A DNA stretch of 30,761 nucleotides, taken from positions 1-30,761 of the forward strand of contig JAPLMK010000066.1 of NCBI GenBank assembly GCA_026387085.1, read 5' to 3'. The notes beneath the pieces are model-generated. The model was given only the letters and a program-made list of their open reading frames with translations. It was not told the DNA's origin and made no database searches. Numbering within the stretch: position 1 is the stretch's first letter; every line of letters begins with the position of its first letter. The translations under genes and the position numbers were made by a program. Origin of the DNA: Candidatus Omnitrophota bacterium. GTDB lineage: Bacteria > Ratteibacteria > UBA8468 > MWAK01. Shown here one piece after another: positions 1-7,835 of this stretch.

Positions 1-1
1 C

Positions 2-391
2 ATTGAAATACCAAAAAGGCCGGCGGCTGCTTCCGTTCGCGAATCACTGGATTGGCTGAAGTCCGGTAAAATATTACTGCTCCTGGCCGACGAATACCGG
101 AAAACCGGAATCACGGTTCCCTTTTTTAATCTCCCCTCCGGCACCCAAACTGCGCCCGCGGTCTTCAGCCGTCGGCTGGACTGCGCGGTCGTGCCGGTCT
201 CCATCGTCCGGCGCGGCCCAAAACATTTAATCCGGGTGGAGCCTGCGCTATTAATGAGCCGGAGCGAAGACCAGGAAAAAGATATCCGGGATAATACCGG
301 CCTCTGTAATCAGGCGATAGAAAAGTGGGTGCGGGAAGACCCGGCGGAATGGTTTGGATGGTTCGGGAAGAGATTTTTACCGGCGAGGTAA
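2..391 (+). CDS. LpxL/HtrB-like lysophospholipid acyltransferase, 3' fragment (5' end outside window)
   Basis: This frame is open from the first bases of the window to a TAA at 391 and encodes the C-terminal 129 residues of an acyltransferase. It is recognised by homology to the complete paralogue immediately downstream: both contain PAVFSRRL, VVPVSIVRRGPKHLIRVEP and EKWVREDPAEWFGWF, the usual C-terminal half of lipid A/Kdo2-lipid lauroyltransferase-like (LABLAT) proteins. The family transfers acyl chains to lipid A or related lipids at the inner membrane. The H-X4-D/E catalytic motif would lie upstream of the window, so activity cannot be judged. From about base 158 on, its DNA is about 92% identical by hand count to the paralogue, whereas the preceding stretch is clearly more diverged. 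The last residues (GKRFLPAR) differ from the paralogue. An internal ATG at 191 is in frame but is not the real start. Confidence 0.82.
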   Translation: MEIPKRPAAASVRESLDWLKSGKILLLLADEYRKTGITVPFFNLPSGTQTAPAVFSRRLDCAVVPVSIVRRGPKHLIRVEPALLMSRSEDQEKDIRDNTGLCNQAIEKWVREDPAEWFGWFGKRFLPAR

Positions 392-443
392 CGTCCGTGG
401 ATTGGATTCCCGCCTAATACACGCGGGAATGACATTTTATATT

Positions 444-1325
444 ATGAAACAACGAAGAAAAGAACTTGATTTCATCGCCTATATTTTTATCCGGCTCGCA
501 ACATTTCCGCCCCGCTGGATATATCAACTATTAACGGGGCCGATAATCCGGCTCGGTTCCTCCGAATGGATATCCGCAAAAATACCGTTGCTCCGGCGCG
601 TTCGGAATAATATCTCTATCGTCTTCCCGGAAATAAGCGGCGCCAAGAAAAAGATATTGCTTAAACAGGCGCTCCTGAAGACCGTAATCGGCTCCTACGA
701 AAGCGGCCGAATTTACCGCTTTGCCTGGATAAACAAGTCCGTCGACGCCGTAGGCCTTAACTACCTGGCGGAGGCGCTGGCAAAAGGAAAGGGCGTCATC
801 CTCCTCTCCGCGCACCTGGGAAGTTTTCCTTTAATTCTGTCTTACCTTAAATTGCGCGGTTATCCGATTAGAAATATCGGACGCGACCCGGAAAATCCTT
901 ATCTTGCCCGTTATTTCGAAAAGGTCAGAGAGAAAGCCGGAATTGTCCATATACCTAAAAATCCCATCGGAATTTCGGTCCGGGAATCTATGCGCTGGCT
1001 TCTTTCCGGTAAAGTCCTCTCCCTGCCGTCAGACCAGTACACCAGCCAGGGCCTGCCGGTCTTCTTTTTCGGCCGGATGGCGCGAACGCCCACCGGCCCC
1101 GCGGTCTTCAGCCGGCGGCTGGGCTGCGCGGTTGTGCCGGTCTCTATCGTCCGGCGCGGCCCAAAACACTTAATCCGGGTGGAGCCGGCGCTGTTAATGA
1201 GCCGGAGCGAAGACCAGGAAAAAGATATCCGGGATAATACCACCCGCTGTAATCAGGTGATAGAAAAGTGGGTGCGGGAAGACCCGGCGGAATGGTTCGG
1301 ATGGTTCACCCGGAGATTTCGCTGA
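444..1325 (+). CDS. LpxL/HtrB-like lysophospholipid acyltransferase, atypical catalytic motif
   Basis: The protein has 293 residues from ATG 444, the usual length for LABLAT-family acyltransferases. ATG 429 is an in-frame alternative. ATG 354 would overlap the upstream gene and adds an implausible N-terminus. A hydrophobic N-terminal stretch (about residues 9-35) fits a membrane anchor. The core GKGVILLSAHLGSFPL (about 115-130) aligns with the family's G-V-I-L-x-x-A-H-x-G-x-W-E block. The H-X4-D/E motif reads H124-LGSF-P129, so proline replaces the catalytic acid, which could mean altered or lost activity. The C-terminal third is nearly identical to the fragment upstream, which shows a tandem duplication with recent recombination. 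The stop at 1323-1325 lies inside a 104-bp sequence duplicated on the far side of the RAYT transposon. Substrate is unknown; lipid A or a related envelope lipid is inferred from the family. Confidence 0.85.
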   Translation: MKQRRKELDFIAYIFIRLATFPPRWIYQLLTGPIIRLGSSEWISAKIPLLRRVRNNISIVFPEISGAKKKILLKQALLKTVIGSYESGRIYRFAWINKSVDAVGLNYLAEALAKGKGVILLSAHLGSFPLILSYLKLRGYPIRNIGRDPENPYLARYFEKVREKAGIVHIPKNPIGISVRESMRWLLSGKVLSLPSDQYTSQGLPVFFFGRMARTPTGPAVFSRRLGCAVVPVSIVRRGPKHLIRVEPALLMSRSEDQEKDIRDNTTRCNQVIEKWVREDPAEWFGWFTRRFR

Positions 1326-1388
1326 AGAAATTATTGCTTTTGGTAGCAGGATTCCGGCAATTCCTGAACAAAGGGCGAGAGCTGCTGG
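1285..1388 (+). repeat. Left copy of 104-bp direct repeat flanking the RAYT transposon
   Basis: Bases 1285-1388 match 2152-2255 with only two mismatches by hand comparison. The repeat holds the last 13 codons and stop of the acyltransferase (to 1325), then 5 bp, then what would be the antisense 3' end of the helicase gene (1331-1388). Confidence 0.93.
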
Positions 1389-1390
1389 GA

Positions 1391-1414
1391 AATGAGGGAC
1401 AGCCCCCATATTTT
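1391..1414 (+). repeat. Left terminal inverted repeat of RAYT element
   Basis: The reverse complement of 2124-2147 matches this sequence at 23 of 24 positions. The core is GGGACAGCCCCCATATTTT. Confidence 0.9.
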
Positions 1415-1419
1415 CCAAA

Positions 1420-1448
1420 TTGACATTTTCTATAATTCTTAATAGAAT
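1420..1448 (+). promoter_or_regulatory. Sigma70-type promoter of the RAYT transposase, leaderless arrangement
   Basis: TTGACA (1420-1425), a 17-bp spacer and TAGAAT (1443-1448) form a near-consensus promoter. The ATG at 1455 follows the -10 box by 6 nt, so transcription would start at or next to the start codon. No Shine-Dalgarno is present. Confidence 0.72.
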
Positions 1449-1454
1449 TTGCCC

Positions 1455-2123
1455 ATGCCTAGAATAGCACGTATTATAGTTGAAAATTATCCCCACCACA
1501 TAACCCAGCGCGGAATAAACCGCTCAGAAATATTTTTGGATAACTCAGACCGCAGACTATTCCTCGCCAACCTGAAAGAACTCTCGGCTCGATTCAGCGT
1601 AAAGATTTGGGCGTATTGCCTGATGCAAAATCATTTTCACCTCCTGCTCGTCCCTGTTAACACCCAAGGATTGTCCAAATTTATCCATGGACTTACTTTT
1701 AAATACGCCCAGCATTTCAATAAAAAATATGAAAGAACTGGTCATCTCTGGGAAAACAGGTTCTTCTCTTGTCCGGTCGACAAAGACTCCTATCTTTGGT
1801 CGGTAACCAGGTATATTGAAAATAATCCGGTAAGGGCAAAATTGGCAGCGAACGCCGAAGAGTGGATGTGGTCAAGTGCCAGAGCACACATAAATAACGA
1901 ACGCGACCTATTTTTAGATGCTTCTGATTGGTTAACCGAAAAAGAAAGAGGCGATTATATAACTTTCTGCAGAGAAGACGCTCCCTGCAATAACATACGC
2001 AAATCCACATCATCCGGCAGGCCTTTTGGTAACGAAAGGTTCGTTGAAGAAATAGGTAAAACGCTAAATAGAAACCTTAAACCAGGAAAGGCTGGAAGAC
2101 CCAGAAAAGAAAACGAAAAATAA
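1455..2123 (+). CDS. tnpA: REP-associated tyrosine transposase (RAYT), Y1_Tnp family
   Basis: The protein has 222 residues and starts MPRIARIIVE, the typical RAYT beginning, from ATG 1455. A TTG at 1449 directly after the -10 box is a less likely start. The HUH metal-binding motif is MQNHFHLLL (H60, H62). The catalytic tyrosine is probably Y120 in RYIENNPVRAKL. The tail is lysine/arginine-rich (GRPRKE), as is common in the family. RAYTs are single-strand endonucleases that mobilise REP-like palindromes or their own element. This copy looks intact, with matching terminal repeats on both sides. Its stop codon abuts the right inverted repeat. It differs from IS200 TnpA (about 150 aa) by its longer C-terminal region. 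Identity is confident; current mobility is not established. Confidence 0.93.
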   Translation: MPRIARIIVENYPHHITQRGINRSEIFLDNSDRRLFLANLKELSARFSVKIWAYCLMQNHFHLLLVPVNTQGLSKFIHGLTFKYAQHFNKKYERTGHLWENRFFSCPVDKDSYLWSVTRYIENNPVRAKLAANAEEWMWSSARAHINNERDLFLDASDWLTEKERGDYITFCREDAPCNNIRKSTSSGRPFGNERFVEEIGKTLNRNLKPGKAGRPRKENEK

Positions 2124-2147
2124 AAAATATGGGGGCTGTCCCTAATT
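2124..2147 (-). repeat. Right terminal inverted repeat of RAYT element
   Basis: This is the inverted partner of 1391-1414 with one mismatch, and it begins immediately after the transposase TAA. Confidence 0.9.
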
Positions 2148-2151
2148 GTTA

Positions 2152-2255
2152 CGGCGGAATGGTTCGGATGGTTCACCCGGAGATTTCGCTGAAGAAATTA
2201 CTGCTTTTGGTAGCAGGATTCCGGCAATTCCTGAACAAAGGGCGAAAGCTGCTGG
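2152..2255 (+). repeat. Right copy of 104-bp direct repeat flanking the RAYT transposon
   Basis: This copy supplies the real 3' end of the minus-strand helicase gene (its stop is at 2198-2200). It also carries a redundant copy of the acyltransferase tail (the EWFGWFTRRFR region plus stop). It differs from the left copy at two positions. Confidence 0.93.
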
Positions 2256-4135
2256 ATAACGCTTTTACCGTCCCAGCCGGAACTGACCATGGGCTGAAGC
2301 AAATAAAGAATGCTCTTGGCGCGGGTTACCGCGACATAAAATAGCCGCCGCTCCTCCTCCAACCCCTCCCGGTTCTGAGTGGCCTTGATGTGCGGGAAAC
2401 GGCCGTCTGTCAAACTAAGGATAAAAACCGCTTTCCACTCCAGTCCCTTGGCTTGATGAATGGTGGAAAGGGTAAGAAACTTCTTCCCTGTTTCCGGGTT
2501 GTCCTTAAACATCTCGTCCTGATAATTCTCACCCATAATCGTTTCAGAAAGAAACCGTTCCGTAGAATCAAAAAGCGCGGCTATTTTTGTCAGTTCTTCA
2601 ATTTCCAAAATTCTCTCCGGCCCATCCGGGTAAGTAGCCAGACAATAAGCGCGGTAATCACTGTCTAATATTTTTTTGATGGCTCCTGCCGGCTGATTTA
2701 TGCTTTCCGGAACCGCTAATTCCCGAAACAGTTTCCGCAGGTTTGCCACTCCCGATTGGCTCCGGGAAGGAACTCCGGACAGGGACTCGGAATCACAAAA
2801 TGCGGTCAAAGGCTGGTCTGCCTGCCTGATTTGTTGATAAATACGCTTGAAATAACCGGGCCCGATACCCTCCACGTGCAGGAGGATGCGGCGCCAGGCA
2901 ATTTCGTCCCGGTCGTTAACCAGAATACTCAAATAAGATAACACATCCTTAACGTGGGCTTGCTCGTAGAAACGCAAGCCGCCCCTCACCAGATAAGGAA
3001 TGCCCCGCGCGGTCAGCGCCATCTCCAGTTCCGTCGCCTGATAACGAGCCCGGAAGAGAACCGCTATCTCGGAGACAGGTATTTGTTCGGAAAGTAACTC
3101 CAGAATGCGCTGGGTTACAAATTGCGCTTCACCAAAACCATTTTCGACCGAGACCAGCACCGGTTTCGGTCCGCTTTTCCGGCTGCTTTTCAGGGTCTTG
3201 GGAAACTGGTTTTGGTTTTTCTTAATTGACTCATTGGCCAACTTCAAAATCTCCGGCGCGCTGCGGTAATTAGTCTCCAGCCGAAAAACCTTGGCCTTCG
3301 GAAAGACCTTGGCGAAATCCAGCACGTTCTTTATTTCCGCGGCCCGGAAGGAATAAATGGATTGACCGTCATCGCCCACCACCATAACGTTCTGATGCTT
3401 CCCGGACAGCACTTTGATGATTTCAAACTGAAGCCGGTTAGTGTCCTGGTATTCATCCACCAAAATGTAGCGGAACTTCTCCTGGTAAAACTCGCGGGCG
3501 GAAAGATTGACGGAAAAAAGAGAAAGCCAGTTGCTTAAGAGGTCATCGTAATCCATGACATTCGCTTCCTTCTTTCTGCGCCGGTAAACGATAGCTATCC
3601 GTTCAATGTCAGGGATGAACTGTTCCAAATATGGGTACTGGCTTAAGATTACCGGCACAATATCCCGGCAGGAATTGGCCGCAAAACTGATTATTCCCAA
3701 AATTACTTCCGCCTTCGGAAAGCGCTTGTCTTTGGTTATTTTCAATTCCGCCAGCGCTTCGGAAATAAATGCCTTACTGTCAGAACGGTCCAGAATGCCA
3801 AAGGACCTGGTATATCCAACCGATTCGGCGTAACGCCGCAACGAAAAATTACCGCAGTGATGATACGTGCCGCCGACCAGGCCGGCCGGAAACCGGCCCC
3901 AGAGCAGTTCCACGCGGTGCAACATCTCTTTGGCCGCTTTGTTGGTGAAAGTTAAGAGCAGGATTTCGGTTGGGCTGACTCCCTGGCTTAACAAGTAAGC
4001 CACGCGGTAGACCAGGGTCCTGGTCTTGCCGGAACCGGGTCCGGCCAAGACCAGGCAAGGGCCGTCGCCTTCGGTCACCACCTGATATTGCTCGGCATTT
4101 AACTCCTGGGCAAAATCTATGCTCGTTTTTGTCAT
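2198..4135 (-). CDS. UvrD/Rep/PcrA-type superfamily 1 DNA helicase
   Basis: The protein has 645 residues from the ATG at 4135, which has an AGAGGT ribosome site 9 nt upstream. The longer frame starting at 4165 lacks one. SF1A helicase motifs run in order: Q-motif region LNAEQYQVV (12-20), Walker A AGPGSGKT (31-38), Ia LLTFTNKAAKEM (about 60-71), II LVDEYQDTN (D227, E228), III VVGDDGQSIYSFR (about 252-264), V TIHQAKGLEW and VI EERRLFYVAVTRAK. The enzyme unwinds DNA 3' to 5' in repair or replication. It is shorter than PcrA/UvrD (about 720-730 aa) because the C-terminal tail after motif VI is brief. The last 18 codons lie in the duplicated sequence next to the RAYT element. The gene is divergent from gatB with only 59 bp between start codons. 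UvrD, PcrA and Rep cannot be separated on sequence alone. Confidence 0.93.
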   Translation of the reverse strand: MTKTSIDFAQELNAEQYQVVTEGDGPCLVLAGPGSGKTRTLVYRVAYLLSQGVSPTEILLLTFTNKAAKEMLHRVELLWGRFPAGLVGGTYHHCGNFSLRRYAESVGYTRSFGILDRSDSKAFISEALAELKITKDKRFPKAEVILGIISFAANSCRDIVPVILSQYPYLEQFIPDIERIAIVYRRRKKEANVMDYDDLLSNWLSLFSVNLSAREFYQEKFRYILVDEYQDTNRLQFEIIKVLSGKHQNVMVVGDDGQSIYSFRAAEIKNVLDFAKVFPKAKVFRLETNYRSAPEILKLANESIKKNQNQFPKTLKSSRKSGPKPVLVSVENGFGEAQFVTQRILELLSEQIPVSEIAVLFRARYQATELEMALTARGIPYLVRGGLRFYEQAHVKDVLSYLSILVNDRDEIAWRRILLHVEGIGPGYFKRIYQQIRQADQPLTAFCDSESLSGVPSRSQSGVANLRKLFRELAVPESINQPAGAIKKILDSDYRAYCLATYPDGPERILEIEELTKIAALFDSTERFLSETIMGENYQDEMFKDNPETGKKFLTLSTIHQAKGLEWKAVFILSLTDGRFPHIKATQNREGLEEERRLFYVAVTRAKSILYLLQPMVSSGWDGKSVIQQLSPFVQELPESCYQKQ

Positions 4136-4157
4136 GGTAATTTTACCTCTTTTTAAT

Positions 4158-4186
4158 TTTACCATATCGCCGAAATGTAATATAAT
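4158..4186 (+). promoter_or_regulatory. Probable gatB promoter, -10 close to start codon
   Basis: TTTACC (4158-4163), a 17-bp spacer and a perfect TATAAT (4181-4186) precede the gatB ATG by 8 nt. An AAGGA (4188-4192) lies only 2 nt before the ATG, too close for an ideal ribosome site. The expected transcription start is therefore at or within a few bases of the ATG. Confidence 0.6.
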
Positions 4187-4194
4187 AAAGGATT

Positions 4195-5634
4195 ATGGAA
4201 TTTGAAGTAGTTATCGGGCTGGAAGTACACACCGAAATGCTGACCGCTTCCAAGATGTTCTGCGGCTGCGCCAACCGCTTCGGCGGAAGCCCCAACAGCC
4301 AGACCTGCCCGGTCTGCCTGGGCTTTCCGGGAACCCTGCCGGTAATCAACGAAAAAGCGGTGGAACTGGCTTTAAAGACCGCCCTTGCCCTGAACTGCAA
4401 AATCAACAAAGATAACATCTTCGCCCGCAAGAACTACTTCTATCCGGACATGCCTAAGAACTATCAAATCTCCCAGTTCGAAGAACCGTTGGCGGTAAAC
4501 GGCTGTTTAACGGATACCGCCACCACTAATAACAACAAAATACACATCCGCCGCGTCCACATGGAGGAGGATGTGGGTAAACTTATCCACGCGGAAGGCA
4601 GAGATTACAGCCTGGTTGACTTTAACCGGGCCGGAGTCCCCCTGCTGGAAATAGTCACCCAACCGGACATTAAGTCCCCGGCAGCCGCTTACATCTTTCT
4701 GACCAACCTGAAAACCATCCTTCAATATCTGGAAATAAGCGACTGCAATATGGAAGAAGGTTCTTTAAGGTGCGACGCCAATATTTCATTAAAACCAGTC
4801 GGTCAAGAAGAACTGGGCACCAAGGTTGAAGTTAAAAACATGAACTCTTTCCGGGCGGTACGCCTGGCGCTGGAGTACGAAGTAATCAGGCAAACACTAC
4901 TGCTTAACGGACCGGAAAAAGTCAATCTTGTCCAGGAGACCCGCCTCTGGGATGAAACTTCCGGCAAAACATTTCCGATGCGCAGCAAAGAAGAGGCGCA
5001 GGATTATCGGTACCTTCCGGAACCGGACCTCCTGCCCTTAAAAATTTCCGACCAATTTATCGAGAAAACCAAAGATACAATAATTGAATTGCCCCTGGCC
5101 CGGATTAAACGATTTATTGATTCACACCAGATTCCCGCCTATGACGCCGGCGTGCTCGCGGCCGATAAAAATTTGGCCGACTTTTTTGAAGCAGTCGTGC
5201 GGCTCGGCCCGGAACCAAAGATGGTTTCAAATTGGATAATGACCGAGGTTCTTTCCATCCTGAAAGAAGAAAAAAAAGCCATCGGCGAACTAAATCTCAC
5301 CCCGGAATCTTTCCGGGAAATATTGATGCTGGTTGGGGAAAAGACCATTACCGCCGCATCCGGTAAAGAAATTTTACGCTTGGTAATTCAAACCGGGGGC
5401 AACCCCAAAGACCTGGTGGCGGAAAAAGGTTTGACCCAGATATCAGACACGGAATCACTGGAAAAAATGGCCCGGGAAGCCCTGGCCCAAAACCCCAAGT
5501 CGGTTGAGGACTACCGGTCCGGGAAAAAGAACGCGCTTGGTTTTCTGGTCGGCGCGGTGATGAAACAATCCCTGGGCAAGGCCAACCCGAAGATGATTCA
5601 GGATATTTTATTACAATTACTGGACGCAGTGTGA
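4195..5634 (+). CDS. gatB: Aspartyl/glutamyl-tRNA(Asn/Gln) amidotransferase subunit B
   Basis: The protein has 479 residues, full length for GatB. The N-terminus contains the family signature around GLEVHTEM, a zinc-type cysteine cluster (FCGCAN followed by TCPVCLGFPG), then ARKNYFYPDMPKNYQISQ and VDFNRAGVPLLEIVTQPD. The tail (about residues 330-479) is the helical GatB/YqeY tRNA-binding domain. With GatA and GatC it amidates mischarged Glu-tRNA(Gln) or Asp-tRNA(Asn), so the organism probably lacks glutaminyl- or asparaginyl-tRNA synthetase. GatA and GatC are not in the window. The next gene starts 9 bp after the stop, so co-transcription with the Ctp protease is likely. Confidence 0.97.
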   Translation: MEFEVVIGLEVHTEMLTASKMFCGCANRFGGSPNSQTCPVCLGFPGTLPVINEKAVELALKTALALNCKINKDNIFARKNYFYPDMPKNYQISQFEEPLAVNGCLTDTATTNNNKIHIRRVHMEEDVGKLIHAEGRDYSLVDFNRAGVPLLEIVTQPDIKSPAAAYIFLTNLKTILQYLEISDCNMEEGSLRCDANISLKPVGQEELGTKVEVKNMNSFRAVRLALEYEVIRQTLLLNGPEKVNLVQETRLWDETSGKTFPMRSKEEAQDYRYLPEPDLLPLKISDQFIEKTKDTIIELPLARIKRFIDSHQIPAYDAGVLAADKNLADFFEAVVRLGPEPKMVSNWIMTEVLSILKEEKKAIGELNLTPESFREILMLVGEKTITAASGKEILRLVIQTGGNPKDLVAEKGLTQISDTESLEKMAREALAQNPKSVEDYRSGKKNALGFLVGAVMKQSLGKANPKMIQDILLQLLDAV

Positions 5635-5643
5635 GGAGAAAAA

Positions 5644-6849
5644 ATGAAAAGGGCGCGTAATTTTTGGGCAATAGTCATCCTGCTGGTTGGAATCGCTTTC
5701 TTCTTAAACGAAAACATCGCCGCCAGCCAGGTGCGCAAGTCGGAAGAAGTGCTTTATAAACAACTGCAACTCTTCAGCGATGTGCTTTCCATCGTCAAGA
5801 GCAACTACGTGGAACCGGTGGAATCCCAGAAATTGATTTACGGCGCGCTCAAAGGGATGCTCTCCTCGCTGGACCCGTACAGCACGTTCATGGAAGCGGA
5901 TGTTTATAAGGAACTGTCCATTGAAACTGAAGGAAAATTCGGCGGCGTGGGCATGACCATCACCGTCAAAGACAGCATGATTACCGTAGTTTCGCCGATT
6001 GAAGATACGCCGTCTTTCCGGGCCGGACTCAAGCCCAATGACAGGATTATCAAGATAGACGATAAAACAACCCGGGGCATGGACAGCAGCGCTGCGGCCA
6101 AAATGCTGCGGGGCGAACCGGGCACAAAAGTAGCGATTGAAATCCTACGGGAAGGCGCGCCGGAAATCATCAAAATTACGCTCACCCGGGAAGAGATTAA
6201 ATTAAAATCAATAAAACGGGCGCAGATTCTGCCTGATTCTAAGATCGCCTACGTCCGGCTGGTTGAATTTCAAAAAGATACCTACCGGGACCTGAAGGAC
6301 GCCCTGGAAACACTAAAAAAACAGGGGATGGAAGGCCTGATTATCGACCTGCGCAACAATCCCGGCGGACTGCTGGACACCGCTATCGACGTAAGCAACC
6401 TTTTTCTGGAACCCGGAAAACTGGTCACCTACACCCAGGGTCGCAAAACAGAAGACCGCGTGGAATTTAAAACGAAACAGAACGAAACCGTGCCGGCCTC
6501 CGTTCCGATCGTCATCCTGATTAACGGTGGCAGCGCCAGCGCCTCTGAAATCCTGTCCGGAGCGCTCTCCGACTGGAAGCGGGCAACCCTGATCGGAGAA
6601 AAAAGTTTCGGCAAGGGTTCGGTACAAACGGTGATTCCGCTGCCGGAAAATACCGCCGTCAAGATTACCATTGCTCATTATTACACCCCTAAAGGCCGTA
6701 TCGTCGAAGGAAACGGCCTGACGCCGGATGTTACGGTGGAACCGAAGGACAAAACCGTCTCCCTGGAAGGAACGCTGGATCTCGCCAAGGACAACCAGTT
6801 GCAGACCGGCGTTGATTTCCTGAAAAAAGAAATTTCCGGACTTAAGTAA
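5644..6849 (+). CDS. ctpA: S41 family C-terminal processing periplasmic protease
   Basis: The protein has 401 residues, with a GAGGAG ribosome site just before ATG 5644. Residues 7-22 form a signal anchor (RNFWAIVILLVGIAFF). The conserved N-terminal block YGALKGMLSSLDPYSTFM (66-83) is followed by a PDZ domain (about 92-180) and the S41 core with GLIIDLRNNPGGLL (231-244). The Ser-Lys dyad is visible: S299 in NGGSASASE and K324 in FGKGSVQ, 25 residues apart as in CtpA/CtpB, with Q328 completing the site. These proteases cut periplasmic proteins at the C-terminus and often control cell-wall hydrolases. The following gene, a YibQ-like deacetylase, is a common partner. Confidence in family and activity is high; the substrate is unknown. 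Confidence 0.96.
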   Translation: MKRARNFWAIVILLVGIAFFLNENIAASQVRKSEEVLYKQLQLFSDVLSIVKSNYVEPVESQKLIYGALKGMLSSLDPYSTFMEADVYKELSIETEGKFGGVGMTITVKDSMITVVSPIEDTPSFRAGLKPNDRIIKIDDKTTRGMDSSAAAKMLRGEPGTKVAIEILREGAPEIIKITLTREEIKLKSIKRAQILPDSKIAYVRLVEFQKDTYRDLKDALETLKKQGMEGLIIDLRNNPGGLLDTAIDVSNLFLEPGKLVTYTQGRKTEDRVEFKTKQNETVPASVPIVILINGGSASASEILSGALSDWKRATLIGEKSFGKGSVQTVIPLPENTAVKITIAHYYTPKGRIVEGNGLTPDVTVEPKDKTVSLEGTLDLAKDNQLQTGVDFLKKEISGLK

Positions 6850-6859
6850 AACATCGCCC

Positions 6860-7753
6860 ATGGCAAAAGAGCGCAACCCTCTTCCGTTTCTGATAATCAT
6901 TGCGCTCATCCTGTGGCTCGGTCTTTACGTTCTGAAAAACCCGGAAATTATTAATTGTTTCTATTCGGCGAAGCCACAAAAACACAGACCCGCGCAGACT
7001 GTTTCGCCGCCGTCATCTCCGAAACACCGTCTGGGCGAAAGCCTGGCAAGAATAGGCAAAACAACCTTCCCGCCGATTTCCAGACCGGAAAAACCCCAGG
7101 CCGCCATTATCCTTGATGATTTTGGTTACGACATCAAGAACATGGAACGCGTGCGGGAACTTTACCTTCCGGTAACCATTTCTGTCCTGCCCAACCTGGA
7201 GTCCTCCAGGCAAGTCGCCGACCTGGCAAGAGCCGCCGGTTTCGAGGTAATGCTTCACCTCCCGATGTCACCCCTAAAAAATATCCGGCTGGAAAAAAAA
7301 ACCGTCTCCCCGGAAATGAGCGCGGCTGAAGTCAGACAACAGGTGGAAAAAGATTTGGCTTTAATCGGGCCGGTCTCCGGTGTAAATAACCACATGGGCT
7401 CGCTGGCTACCGCGGACCCGAAATTAATGAAAGAAGTCCTTTCCGGCTTCAAAGGAAAAAATCTCTTCTTCGTAGACAGCATCACCGGTCCCAACTCGGT
7501 GGCCTTCCAAACAGCGCGGGAATTAGGAATTGACGCGGCCCAGCGGGACGTTTTTCTGGACAACGAAAGTAAACCGGAATATATTAAGGGCCAGATTCGG
7601 GAACTGATTCAAAAAGCCCTGAAGAATGGCCGGGCCATCGGCATCGGACACGACCGGCCGGAAACCATTACCGTTATCAAAGAGATGCTGCCGGAGTTTG
7701 AAAAAGCCGGCGTTTCCCTGGTGCCGGTCTCCCGTCTGGTTAAATATTATTAA
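6860..7753 (+). CDS. Divergent polysaccharide deacetylase (YibQ/DUF610 family)
   Basis: The protein has 297 residues and begins 10 bp after the ctpA-type gene. An N-terminal membrane anchor (about residues 8-26) is followed by a proline-rich linker to about residue 80. The divergent polysaccharide deacetylase domain begins with AAIILDDFGYD (D86, D87) and continues with LPVTISVLPN, MLHLPMSP, GVNNHMGSLAT and GRAIGIGHDRPET, the family's hallmark strings. The role is envelope-related. In many bacteria the gene sits with an EnvC-like peptidase and a Ctp protease, and here the Ctp partner is directly upstream. Catalysis has not been firmly shown for the family, so the name rests on fold. No Shine-Dalgarno is obvious before the ATG, so translation may be coupled to the upstream gene. 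Confidence 0.93.
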   Translation: MAKERNPLPFLIIIALILWLGLYVLKNPEIINCFYSAKPQKHRPAQTVSPPSSPKHRLGESLARIGKTTFPPISRPEKPQAAIILDDFGYDIKNMERVRELYLPVTISVLPNLESSRQVADLARAAGFEVMLHLPMSPLKNIRLEKKTVSPEMSAAEVRQQVEKDLALIGPVSGVNNHMGSLATADPKLMKEVLSGFKGKNLFFVDSITGPNSVAFQTARELGIDAAQRDVFLDNESKPEYIKGQIRELIQKALKNGRAIGIGHDRPETITVIKEMLPEFEKAGVSLVPVSRLVKYY

Positions 7754-7819
7754 AAAGGCAAAAGAAAACCTGACCACGCCAATTTTTACGGTTACGACCT
7801 TTAATTTCCGGTAATTTTA

Positions 7820-7828
7820 TGGTAAAAT
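7820..7828 (+). promoter_or_regulatory. Extended -10 element before coaC, leaderless arrangement
   Basis: TGGTAAAAT is an extended -10 (TGn plus TAAAAT at 7823-7828) that ends 7 nt before the coaC ATG. There is no Shine-Dalgarno and no good -35 box at 17 bp. Confidence 0.5.
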
Positions 7829-7835
7829 TTCTATT

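Larger units (their letters stand above)
1391..2147 (+). mobile_element. RAYT (REP-associated tyrosine transposase) element, IS200/IS605-like superfamily
   Basis: This 757-bp unit is bounded by a 24-bp inverted repeat with one mismatch (1391-1414 and 2124-2147, core GGGACAGCCCCCATATTTT). It contains one Y1-type transposase gene with its own promoter. The right arm begins directly after the transposase stop codon. The element is more AT-rich than its neighbours, consistent with mobility. It lies between the convergent 3' ends of an acyltransferase and a helicase gene. A 104-bp direct duplication flanks it, which is unusual because HUH transposases generally make no target duplication. Confidence 0.88.

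Noticed and set aside
2129..2344. 71-residue plus-strand frame after the RAYT element
   Set aside because: It lies in the duplicated acyltransferase/helicase tail and antisense to the helicase, and shows no protein-like conservation of its own.
4136..4165. Longer helicase start at 4165
   Set aside because: No ribosome site precedes it, whereas AGAGGT precedes ATG 4135 at suitable distance, and helicase homology begins after that.
6313..6909. 198-residue minus-strand open frame
   Set aside because: It is antisense to the S41 protease, including its catalytic region.
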